Source: Piscicola geometra (taxonomy: Eukaryota; Annelida; Clitellata; Hirudinida; Piscicolidae). From it: DNA of 64,000 bases. Below, one piece after another: positions 42,855-53,347 of this stretch (its first letter is position 1; each line of letters opens with the position of its first letter). The notes below the pieces were generated by a model. It was not told the DNA's origin and did no database searches. It saw nothing but the letters and a program-made list of their open reading frames with translations. Position numbers and translations under genes: made by a program. The stretch spans positions 2,141,402-2,205,401 of the forward strand of contig OX030960.1 in assembly GCA_943735955.1 (NCBI GenBank), given 5' to 3'.

Positions 42855-42972
42855 AGAAGTGGTATACGGTAGAAGAGGAATTAGAGTTAATATCCCAATC
42901 AAATCCGATTACATAAGCCGGAACGCACTACCTGTAGACTCGAAAGAGTCTACAACCACACACCCTAACCCT
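42855..42972 (+). other. PLE 3' terminal block, perfect GAAA-tetraloop hairpin
   Basis: AGAGAAGTGGTATACGGTAG, CATAAGCCGGAACGC, the perfect 9-bp hairpin TGTAGACTC-GAAA-GAGTCTACA (42933-42954), ACCACAC and then ACCCTAACCCT (42962-42972). The next base is already RT coding sequence of another PLE. Confidence 0.88.
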
Positions 42973-43241
42973 GAAAAAGAATCCCTTAAAAACTCATAGA
43001 ATACGTGTCGAATGGAACAATTACAATCAGGAAAGCCGACAAATGCGACTGCTTTGTTATCCAATACACAAAAGACTACCACGAAGAGATCATGAGACAA
43101 CTCAATGATCGAAACTTCTATAGGGAAGCAAATGAAACAGAATATAAAAACACACACACAATGATCAAAAGAATAACAGAATGACACCAAATTTACAGCT
43201 CACTTAAGGAGTTCCTAGACAGTAAAAACATAAAATTTACA

Positions 43242-43882
43242 TGTTTTGGTTAGCGGCTGCCATTTTGGCAGCCGCTCAAATAAATTTGTGGAATAAACGG
43301 TTTTGGGTATAATATATTAAAATTTTAGAATCTAAAGTCTAAATAAAAATTAAATTTAATTAATTAGAATGTTTTTAGTGCAAATGTTGGTTGTTTTAAA
43401 TCTGTCGAGAATGGCCGCAGCAGACCAAGATGGCCGCAGGGAATCAAAGCGCTCAAGGAGAAAGGATAAAGGAGAAAGCTTTCCATAGCAGCAGCAGTAC
43501 CAGCGTTGGCAAAGACTTCTCCTTCACCCTCTTTCGCAGCCTCGGCACCAGTGGCAAGACAGAAAATTGAGAAGAATGATGATTGTGTTTTGAGGATGAT
43601 GTGGTGATGATTGTGCTGTGGTATGAGTGTTGGTATTGTGGTGATGAAAGAATTTTTTATTTATGGTGATAGTGATTTTTTGGCGGTGATTGTCATGGTG
43701 GGGTGGGTGAGGTTGGATTATTGAGGTTGATTGTGTGTTTATATATATATTTTAATTTATATATATACATATATTGGTAATGGTCTAAAAACCGTTTTAT
43801 TTAACAAATTTATTTGAAGAGCGCCTTTGTTCACTTAGTAAAGGGCGCTATACAAATCATTAGTGATTGATTGATTGATTGA
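43242..43882 (+). mobile_element. Non-coding retroposon with (TGAT)n tail, in a PLE
   Basis: TTACA flanks both sides (43237-43241, 43883-43887), and removing the insert restores the PLE frame at KF-T-HRKF. The body begins GGTTAGCGGCTGCC and ends with AAGGGCGCTATACAAATCAT and TGATTGATTGATTGATTGAT. No open frame of note. A second copy lies at 55715-56344. The GCGCTATACAAA(T)-(TGAT)n tail is typical of SINEs or retroposons using a CR1/L2-type LINE; the assignment is inferred. Confidence 0.75.
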
Positions 43883-45130
43883 TTGATTACACATCGTAAA
43901 TTCTATACACTGCCAAAGATCCACAAAGAAAGATCTAAATGGTTCGAAGGAAGAGTCCCACCAGGACGCCCAATAATTTCAAACACAAACTCTGAAACCA
44001 CAAACATAACGAAATACATCAACCACTATATAGTACCACTAATGTACACCCACCCTAGCTACCTAAAAGATAGCTTCGAACTAATCAAAATAATAAAAGA
44101 ACTAAATACAAAAATAAGAGAGGAAAATATTAACACGAAAAACTTAATAATGGCGACAGCCGACATAACTTCACTATATACAAACATGATAAATAACAAA
44201 ATAATAGCAAAAACTAAATTAATATTTAAAAAAATCCCAGACAATGGAATACCCAAAAGACTAATAATAGATCTACTAAAAGTTACACTAAACAACAATT
44301 TCTTTAAATATAACGGAAAACTATACAAACCAACAGGTGGCCTAGCAGTGGGCGTAAGCATGGCACCAGCCCTTGCCAACATATAACTACACGATCTAGA
44401 CAACATTATCTTAAAATATAAACCAATATTATACAAACGATACATTATACTAATATGCGACAGCACACTCATCAATGAATAACACTACCAACAGAATAAG
44501 AGAAATAAAACTAGAATACATAACAAACAATAAAACAATCACTTTCCTAGATATAAACCTAGAATTTATCGAAAACCAAATCATAACAAAAACACACATA
44601 AAAGAAAAAACAATCTACACGCCGACTCAAACCATCCCAAACACACGATATCCAACTTACGCAAAAGTGGCTTAATAAGATTTTGCAGACAATGCACCTT
44701 AATAAAAGGATTATAACATACTGAGTAGAAGTTTCATAAAAGCCCTTACACTAAGAGGCCACAACTACACAAAAATGAAAATTAACGCTAAAGAAATTTG
44801 GCGTGATAAAGAAAATACGAAATGGAAAGAAACATCCCCAAACCCCCAAAAAAGATAATGAAAAAGATGAAAAAAAGAAAAACGAAAAAACAAAAAAATA
44901 ACAAAATAACAAAACCTAAAGAAAAACTACCGATAGTGATCGAATATACAAAAAGCAACGAGGAACTCCTCAGAGATATCACAAAATCAATAAAAGAAAC
45001 AGAAGATCTGAACGTGATACCAATAAAAGCATATAAAGTGAGCAAATCCCTAATAAGACAATTAATGTAACAAACAACACAAACAACGAAAACCACTACC
45101 CATGAAAGGAATACAATGAGAATGTTACCG

Positions 45131-45207
45131 GGCGGAACCAAACCATAAACCGGAAAGAACTAGAGATTCAGGAAACTGAATCTCACACAACAACCTAAAC
45201 CCTAACC
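45131..45207 (+). other. PLE 3' block of a different subfamily: perfect GAAA hairpin + telomeric units
   Basis: It reads CATAAACCGGAAAGAAC, the perfect 9-bp hairpin GAGATTCAG-GAAA-CTGAATCTC (45163-45184), ACACAAC, then AACCTAAACCCTAACC (45192-45207). The stem shares almost no bases with those at 42933 or 31662, but has the same position, length and loop. Confidence 0.85.
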
Positions 45208-45440
45208 TCTCCAATCTCGAGATGGTAAGGATTTGGAAAAATGTTCTCATATTTTATTATTGAATCAATCCGTTAATTCATAATACAGGCATACTGGATA
45301 TTAGAGGATGGTAAACTCAAAAAATACTTCGGCAGAAAGAAACAAAAATAATTCAACATCAGCTACTGGATACCAGAAGCAGTGGACTTCGACCTTGCGG
45401 CAACCAGCTTCAACACAGACATGATTAATAGACATTTTAT
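45204..45440 (+). repeat. U repeat family, right half of copy 4
   Basis: It begins AACCTCTCCAATCTCGAGATGG, continuing copy 4 that was cut at 35462. It has an intron-like gap with AG at ~45289, then AYWILEDGKLKKYFGRK and FNISYWIPEAVDFDLAATSF, equal to the WMLEDGK and FNISYWTTEEEEAVDFD blocks of copy 1 (2920-3040). Confidence 0.65.
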
Positions 45441-46645
45441 TGATTTTTTTTCTAATATTTTACTTAGGTCGGGTTCAGAAACTGCTACTAGTACCTCGTA
45501 GACTAGGCAATCCTAGCGTATTATCACACAAACTGAAACACTTATTGTTTATTTTGTTTTTTATAATAAAAACAAATAAACCTTTTTTTAGAATTAAAAT
45601 CACTGAATAAAACTCAATAAAACGTATCTACTAATATAAAAGTATATAAAGTTTGTATAATGCAGTTAATACAAGCTGCATACTGCAATGTGCCTCACTT
45701 TTTCAGCATGAGACCTCTAATGTTCTAATTTTTAAATAGCTATATCTTCGTTTAGTAATATATTTAGTTTTTTTAAACTTCTTTCTCCGAAAATAGTCAT
45801 TAAATCTCTGAAAAGTGAAAAGAAAAAATCCGTGCAAGTACCAAGTTATACCTAAGAATATATAGAAGCTCCTGCATTTCGCGCAATAGTCTAAATTATA
45901 AATGAATACTATATTTAGTACATAAATTGCCACTTCATGAGCGCACATCTGATCTTTACAAATTGCCTTTCTATGCTCATTATAAGTATTTACAAATGCA
46001 TGTTTTTGGAATTTTATTGTAAAATTATTGATAATTGAAAAGTTTTATACAATACGATAATTAATTTATATACAATATTTTTTTTTAATATAGGGAATGA
46101 GTATGTGTACTTGTGTATTTATTATTGAATGGCATTTATTATTGGAGGCGTTTCATTCGAAACAATAGAAATGTTTCAATTTGAAAACTACAAATATTGA
46201 AAAAGTCGAACACGTTTCAGATATGCTTGTGCATAATCTAGCTTTAATTTCAATTAATTCCAGTAAAAATATTAAATGATACAAAGTAGACTTACTTGAA
46301 TTAGAACATGTGCTTCCATTTCTTGCAAACATGACATCAGGCTTCTGCTCCAATAGTCTCGCCATGCTAAAGCTAACTTTACTCTGCAAAAGTTATACCT
46401 CAGAAGAATTTGTTCTTTATATATAGAAGCTCCTTTATTTCGCTCCATATAGACTAAGTTATAAAGGATTATAATATAATCTTTATATTAAGTACGTGAT
46501 CTACATAAATTGCCACTTCATTATATCTTTGCCTTTCTATGTTCAATAATGTTATAAAAGAATATATACAAACGCATGCAAATACAATTTTTTTACAACC
46601 ATAAAGTCGCAACAAAGGAATAATGATTCTACTGATTTGAATAAG
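45441..46645. repeat. Segment B, left part (copy of segment A)
   Basis: It matches 24790-25780. Shared exon-like block on the minus strand, about 46290-46385: VSFSMARLLEQKPDVMFARN, before a GTAAGT donor. The AGAATATATAGAAGCTCCTG and TTTCGCGCAATA motifs are repeated within the segment. After GATTTGAATAA (46645) the two copies part: A goes on with CCTAATTACATACG, B with a ~1.67-kb extra stretch. Confidence 0.6.
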
Positions 46646-47204
46646 GCCGAGACTCCATCCAGCGGGTTTACGATAATGAGCTTTTAAATCAAAAACTAAA
46701 TGTTAAATTTATACTAAAAATTTTATAGATGTAAAATCTTCAAGAAATTTTTTTTAAAAGTGTGTAACTGTAAATTGATAAAACTATTATAAAGATGAAT
46801 TTATTTTATAAAAAGATATTAAATTTAAAATTACCGAACCAGCTAATTTTGTTATTATCTAAATTTTTTAAACTTTATATTTTAGATAATTTTTACATAT
46901 TTTTATATTTAACATCGTATATCGAACAAAATCTCACTTACACATAGATTTTATTCTGGAGTCAGGGTAAGGTGTAAATTTCTATAGTAAACTGTTTATA
47001 TATTTATTATTTTCACAAAATTTTCGAGTTTTTTTTCAAAAGACATTTCAACAGTTTAAACTTATTTGGTTCTAAAGCACAATTTTTAATTATTGATAAT
47101 ATAGTTGAAATATTATTGTTATATTATTGATAATATAATTATATAAAAGATTATTGAATTTTTCTTTGTTTTGGAAGTCCAATTGAGGTCAGCTGGGCTC
47201 CTTC

Positions 47205-48165
47205 GGACGACCTCTTTTTTTCGTCATTGTGGGCAAATGAAGTTGCCCAGGGAAAGGTGACGAGGTCGTAACCGTCACTTCTTGTGTTCCTAGGGTGAAT
47301 AAAACATAAAATAATGATATAGCAGCAATGTAGAATTTAAAAAATCAGAATTTACCTTCATTTTCGTGGATATCTTCAACTGTAGATGTCGTTGAAGTGA
47401 TGCGCTTCATGGGGTCTTGGTTGTATGGTCGAATGCCTGGCAAGTTCCCTCCTAGGAGCATATTGTCTGGCACCATGCCCTGAGAATGCATCATTGGAGG
47501 TCTGTTCATCTGGGGGTGGCCTGGTGGAAAAAGAAACATGGGCATCTCAAAAAGAGAAGCTTGCTGCTGCTGTTGTTGTTGTTTTATTTTGTTGTGTTGT
47601 TTAGCAGTCTGGAGAGAATAGTCTCAACCAGCTGCGCTGTTCTGCCAGGCTCTTGAGTCAGTTTTCTTGTGTACTGCTCTATTTGGTTCCAAAGCTGGGC
47701 AGTCTGTCCAGAGATGAGTTTTTGTCTCCTGGGCTGTCTTGCAGAGTCTGCACAGGTCCTCTTGGCTTTGACCAATTCTACATTGGAAGGCTCTGATCGC
47801 CGGGTGGTGCCCAGTACGGAACCTGCTCAGATTGGTGCGAGCAGGTTTGGTGAGCTCCTCCTCAGCTTTCTTGAGCCTGCCTTTGTATATGTCATTCAGT
47901 CTGTCGTTACTGAGGTGGTGTTCTTGTGGTCTGTGGCTTGTGACTGCTTGGCAGATCCCTGTTCTTGATAGGTTTTGATTTTGCTGCTGCTGTTGTTGGG
48001 ATTGTTGAGAAGGGGGTTGGTTTAAAGGAGGATTCATCATTCTACTGTTTTTATTGTTGTTCTGCATGTTTTGTTGTTGCTGCTGTTGCTCATCAAACAT
48101 TCCAAGAGCAGTAGATATAATAATAAAGATATGTATATTTTGTAGGTTTAAGCATTCACTTACTT
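47205..48165 (-). CDS. Q-rich gene exons on the minus strand, with an inserted LINE fragment
   Basis: Reading on the minus strand: MFDEQQQQQQNMQ (48100), QSQQQQQQNQN, an insert, QQQQQQASLFEMPMFLFPPG (~47580-47520), PPMMHSQGMVPDNMLLGGNL, and KRITSTTSTVEDIHENEG with a GTAAAT donor (47356). The acceptor CCCTAG (~47292) leads to a last exon TQEVTVTTSSPFPGQLHLPT then MTKKRGRPKEPS and a stop at about 47205. The AT-hook-like KKRGRPKE and the Q/M/P-rich body suggest a nuclear transcriptional regulator. I cannot name it. The insert (~47600-47965) interrupts it, so this copy is probably a pseudogene or an exon with an unspliced insertion. Confidence 0.45.
47600..47968 (-). pseudogene. LINE-type C-terminal fragment inside the Q-rich exon
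   Basis: The minus-strand frame reads LSNDRLNDIYKGRLKKAEEE, LTKPARTNLSRFRTGHHPAI, RAFQCRIGQSQEDLCRLCKT and THLWTDCPALEPNRAV. The pattern RTGHHP ... C-x2-C ... H-x4-C is the zinc-knuckle end of some LINE proteins. It keeps the Q-rich frame open on the upstream side and ends in a stop downstream. It cuts the Gln-rich tract in two. Confidence 0.6.
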
Positions 48166-48309
48166 GAGAGTTTAACGGGGGCCATTACCCTTTGGTATGT
48201 ACATGCCGGAATGCTGGCAACCCAACCACACGTAATTATACTTAAGATCTTCACCGAAAATGACATTACTTAAAAGATGATGTTAATTTGATATTTATTA
48301 TAAATTTTT

Positions 48310-49295
48310 GATAACCTAGTTGCTTAAGATAAATTGAAGTAAGGGTTATTTTTATAAAAATATATATAAGTATTCTGTCATAAATAGAACAATCTGACTT
48401 TTATTCTTAATAATCTTTGTTGTATGTTACTTCTTTTAGCTAAAAAGATCAACTGGTATCGCTTGAAAAGTATTCTATGCGTAATCATCCATTCTTTCTA
48501 CTACCGATAATTTATTATGAAAAATAAAATGGAAAATGGACGATTCTGTGCAGATGAAACTAAAACAATGAATCCTTGGAGAAAGTCGCGATGAAAGCCG
48601 TGAGGATAAAGGCATGAGTGACGATGAAGAAACTATCAGCGAGATCGACACTGAAATGAGCGATGGCCAAGAAGAAAAGAATTAGTGATAATGATGATCA
48701 TATCAAATAATGTATTCCAAGTCAAAGGGATACAGATTATCATCCATGTGAAGCTTTTCAGTTGCTCATTCAGGACATTGAAATCATTTTTGAGTGGAAA
48801 AAAAAACTGAAATGCGTAATTATGAAAAGTAGAGTTGGTAAAAAAATGTCTTCGTTAATCGGTGTTCTTATTATTTCTGGTGTTCATAAACGAATCAATC
48901 ACTGAAATTTTGTATAAATGTTGGTTAAGAAACCGGGTTGTTGTTATGTCTTCAAGAATTAAGTGCCCATTCAGTAAAACTAAATTTTAAAAATTCATTG
49001 AAACAATTAATCAAATTTTCATTTTTTTTACTATCAAATATACTGCTTTAACTAGTTCATATGAACACAGATAAGTGCAAAACAATTTTTTACAACTTTT
49101 TATTCCGGTAAAACCAACTATCTCCAAATAATTGTAAAACTAAGTGTGTAGGTAGTTTAGAAAGTTCAAGCCGTTGTGCAACAATACATGCTATAAAAAT
49201 AACCAAACTCACTGATTCCTAGAATCTCATTACATGCAAGCCCCTTACAAAGGTCTTAATCGATAGAAAAATTAATATCTGCTGATTACATAATT
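48310..49295. repeat. Segment B, right part (copy of segment A)
   Basis: It matches 25780-26760, including the acidic peptide region (KSRDESREDKGMSD-type, 48580-48690) and the sequence TTCGTTAATCGGTGTTCTTA. Frames are more damaged than in A. From 49300 an unrelated CATGGGCAGCGATCCTGGGG terminus begins. Confidence 0.65.
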
Positions 49296-49299
49296 ACAT

Positions 49300-49340
49300 G
49301 GGCAGCGATCCTGGGGGGGTCCTGGGGTCAGATATTGATA
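49300..49340 (+). mobile_element. Solo terminus of the GGGCGG-GATCCTGGGG inverted-repeat family
   Basis: CATGGGCAGCGATCCTGGGG followed by TCCTGGGGTCAG resembles the ends of the element at 55585-56418 and the terminus at 59975-60072. No partner end is seen nearby, so it is a relic. Confidence 0.5.
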
Positions 49341-49419
49341 TGCTTTTGCTTCTAGTGGAAGAATATCAGATAGAAGAAATAAAGATTAAGTGTCAAGGTT
49401 TTGATCTGCCATCATAATT

Positions 49420-50503
<1,084 letters not shown>

Positions 50504-50644
50504 TTTTTACTTTTATGCCATACCACCATTATGACAATCTCTTGTTACCCATTTGAATATGAATACTTACGACTGCATTAGTTTTATCAATGCTGCATAG
50601 TTGAATTTGTAAAAGTTTAATTATTATAATAAGGATATAGACTT

Positions 50645-51775
50645 ATTCTGTTATTAGTGATGAGACAATCAGCCATCATCCTCGAGGGCCATTCAAAAAC
50701 GCACTCGATGACTCTTTCCTTTCATGAAACTCAAGCAGCAATAAAATTCCTCTCCTGCAACAAATCAACAAATCACTTGGTTTCGATGCCCTTCGAAGCA
50801 CCTTTACCAAGGACTCCTCCCTGAAAGCCAGTGTGGTTTCCGTGAAGAACAAAGTACCACAGGCAAGATGTTTGCAGCCAAATAGCTTCAAGAGAAGTGT
50901 CAGGAACAGAACTCTGACCTCTTCTCCACTAATGTTGATCTGACCAAAGCCTTCAACAGTGTCAGTAGGAAAGCTCTGTGGAAGATTATGTCAAATTTTG
51001 GGTGTCTTAGAAAACTCACTTCTTATTTATTACATGTAGGCATGCAAGCCAAAGTACAAGATGGCGAAAACCTCTCTGAACCTTTCCAGGTCACCAATGG
51101 AGTCAAACAAGGCTGCTTCGTGGCACCAGCATCATTCAGTCTCATTTTTTCAGCAATGTTGTCTGAAGCCTACAAAGACGAAAATGGTGGCATCGACCTG
51201 AAATTCCGCACTGATGGAAAACTATTCAACCTTCAGAAGTTACAGACGAAAACAACAGTTTTGGTGGGAAAGATAAGTGAGATGCTGTTTGCTGATGAAT
51301 ATGCACTCAACGCTGCTACAGAAACTGACATGCAACGCTGCGTAGAAATGTTTTCTAGAGCTTCTTCAAACTTCGATCTGACGATCAACATGAAGAAGAC
51401 TCAAGTCTTCCATCACTCCGCATCTGGAAAATCCTACCGAGAAGAAAAATCCTTGTCAAGTCGGTTCACTTACCTTGGCAGCATATTGTCACAGAATGTC
51501 ACCATTGACGATGAGCTTTACACTCGTTTAACAAAATCCAGCTTCACTTCTTGAAGGCTGTATGCAAGCGTCTGGAACAGAAGAGACATCACGACACAAA
51601 CGAAACTGAATGTGTACAGGGCAGTGGTTCTCCCTACTTTTTTCTATGTTTGTGAGACACGGACAGTGTACCAGAGACGCGCAAGAAATCTGAACCACTT
51701 TCCCACGACGAGTCTGCGGAGAATCCTCAACATCAAGTGGCAGGACAAAGTACCAGACGAGCTGCTTCTAAAGGT
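50645..51775 (+). pseudogene. LINE (family A) RT, inactive
   Basis: Blocks: LPESQCGFREEQSTTGKMFA (~50819), VDLTKAFNSVSRKALW (motif A, ~50935), then frame 50988-51554 with NGVKQGCFVAPASFSLIFSA, MLSEAYKDENGGIDLKFRTD, MLFADEYALNAA and RFTYLGSILSQNVTIDDELY. 51600-51775 continues with TKLNVYRAVVLPTFFYVCET and IKWQDKVPDELLLKVK. The normal FADD box is FADE here. The pre-RT part is deleted. The family is related to RTE/Nimb-type invertebrate LINEs; the clade is uncertain. It is closely related to the copy at 28330-29690. Confidence 0.8.
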
Positions 51776-52669
51776 CAAGATATGGAAGAATGGAATGGAG
51801 AAAAAGGGCTTAAAAACTAATATGGGGAAAACGAAAGTTTTAGTCTCTGGTGCGAATCTAGAGCTGGCCAAGAAATTGGGAAAGTACCCATGTGCAATCT
51901 GCCTTAAAGGAACGGACAAAAACTCCATTCTATGCAGCGGTTGCTCATCCTGGGTGCACAAGAGATGCTCAGGCATTAAAGGTTCCTTCCGCTCAGACCC
52001 AAATTGCAAGTGTCAAGGCACTTCTCGACCGATAGATGGAAGACCAATTGTGGAAGTTTTTGTTGATGAAGACATTCTTGAAGTCGTTCCTGAATTCTGC
52101 TACTTAAGTGACATGCTGTCTGCAGGTGGAGGCTGTGAGAATGCTGCCATAACCCGATGCAAGTGTGCGTGGGGAAAATTTCGTCAACTTCTTTCTCTAC
52201 TGACAAACAGACACCTACCACTTCCAACCAGAAATCGTGCGTACACCTCATGCGTGAGGAGTACAATGTTACACGCCTCTGAGACTTGTGCTGTCACTAA
52301 AGAAACAATCAACCGCCTTCAACGCAACGACCGGGCCATGATCCGTTGGATGTGCCACATCAAATCAAAAGATCTCATCAGTTCAGATGAGCTCCAAAAA
52401 ATGATGGGAATCCAGGATATTGGTGCTGTACTGCAAACGATAAGAATGAGGTGGTTTGGGCATGTGGAACGTGGTGGTGGATGGATCAACAAGGTTAGAA
52501 GAATGGAGGTTTCTGGAAAGAAACGACCAGGCAGGCCAAAGAAGACGTGGGGAGAGGTGGTACAGAAAGACCTCAAATACCTGGGGGCACGCAGCACTGA
52601 TGCCCATGATAGAAAGGAGTGGAGAGAGAGATTGAGACTTTTCCGACAGGCCCCACCCTCGAGAGAGTA
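51776..52669 (+). pseudogene. LINE (family B) C-terminal half, fused in frame to family A
   Basis: The 352-residue frame 51612-52670 changes near 51780 from family A thumb to family B. Next come MGKTKVLVSGANLELAKKLG, a zinc-finger pattern C-x2-C-x12-C-x2-C-x4-H-x2-C (YPCAICLKGTDKNSILC ... HKRCSGIKG), EVVPEFCYLSDMLSAGGGCE, MLHASETCAVTKETINRLQR, MRWFGHVERGGG and KKRPGRPKKTWGEVVQKDLK. Family B's RT fingers are found alone at 32578. The end at 52669 is a natural stop. This chimera arose by recombination or template switching. Confidence 0.8.
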
Positions 52670-52857
52670 AAAGTTGGCCTGTTTAACAAAAACCAGGAGA
52701 TGATGAATGACAGAAGTGCTGTCTAAAAGGAGACTTTCCACTATCCACACAGTTTTGATGCAGTCGCAGCTTCGATGGGCAGTGAGGGTAGACGACAAGG
52801 CTGCCAAAAATAATTTTCTATGGTGAGCTTCAGATTTTATGTTTAAAGAATGACATT

Positions 52858-53105
52858 GGGAGCGGGGATGGCTTAGATGGTAGACGTCGGACTTGCGGCT
52901 CAAAGGTTGTCCGTTCGAATCCTTGACGAGCAACCGTGAACTATCATGCACCTAGTGTATCTTATGGGATGTTTGCGAAATAAGCAGAGATATGTACGTC
53001 GTGTTGAGTGGCGCTTCTGGTGCATAAAAACCATGATTCTGTGAACCGTTGTAACATGGCCTGCATCTGTCAGGCTGTGAATGGTGAAGACCGTAAAAAT
53101 AAAAA
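52858..53105 (+). mobile_element. tRNA-derived SINE
   Basis: The head GGGAGCGGGGATGGCTTAGA contains an A box TGGCTTAGATGG (52869-52880) and a B box GTTCGAATCC (52913-52922), 32 bp apart. A tRNA-unrelated body follows (TGACGAGCAACCGTGAACTA ... CCATGATTCTGTGAACCG) and an AT-rich tail AAAAATAAAAAATTAATT. The cloverleaf is not complete, so it is not a working tRNA gene. RNA polymerase III promotion is inferred from the boxes. Confidence 0.8.
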
Positions 53106-53347
53106 ATTAATTAATATATATTTTTATTCTTTAATATTTTTTAATAATGATTTTCAAATCGTCGCACCGAAAATAATTATTTAAATATTTTTTTATATAT
53201 TCTGAATATATTTTTTAATTAAATAGAAAATTCTAAAAAAGTTACAATACCTTAAATATTGAGATGTTTCCTATATCTTTCTGTTTCAGTTATATATTCA
53301 AATTTAAAAACGTCACTTTCCGTTAGATTTTCAATGAGATTGCTGAA

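Larger units (their letters stand above)
38893..42972 (+). mobile_element. Nearly full-length PLE with RT and without GIY-YIG endonuclease
   Basis: Its 5' end is a hammerhead half (GAAACTAGTTG, 38893-38903). Then come an N-terminal ORF region (38990-40530), RT (40545-42300), a basic tail ending in the TLRLQKD block (to 42498), a 350-bp AT-rich 3' UTR and the hairpin-telomeric 3' block (to 42972). Only a nonsense codon, one RT frameshift and breaks in the N-terminal ORF separate it from integrity. No GIY-YIG domain lies after the RT. It is followed at once by another 5'-truncated PLE. Confidence 0.8.
42973..45207 (+). mobile_element. 5'-truncated PLE, with a retroposon insertion
   Basis: It begins inside the RT N-terminal region (KKADK-type block, 43036-43060) directly after the telomeric units of the preceding PLE. 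The RT reads HRKFYTLPKIHKERSKWFEG, PGRPIISNTNSETTNITKYI, ATADITSLYTNM and AVGVSMAPALANI. The catalytic box is deleted (KRY-IILICDS instead of KRYIDDIIIIGDS). The tail differs from the neighbour (LPIVIEYTKSNEELLRDITK). The 641-bp retroposon at 43242 splits it. It ends with its own hairpin and telomeric motif. Confidence 0.85.

Noticed and set aside
46640..48320. Helitron carrying the Q-rich exons
   Set aside because: No 5'-TC/3'-CTRR pair with a terminal hairpin fits the borders on either strand, and no Rep/helicase sequence is present.
52858..52930. Functional tRNA gene
   Set aside because: A and B boxes are present, but the acceptor stem does not close and a SINE body follows; a truncated relative at 49600 supports a SINE.
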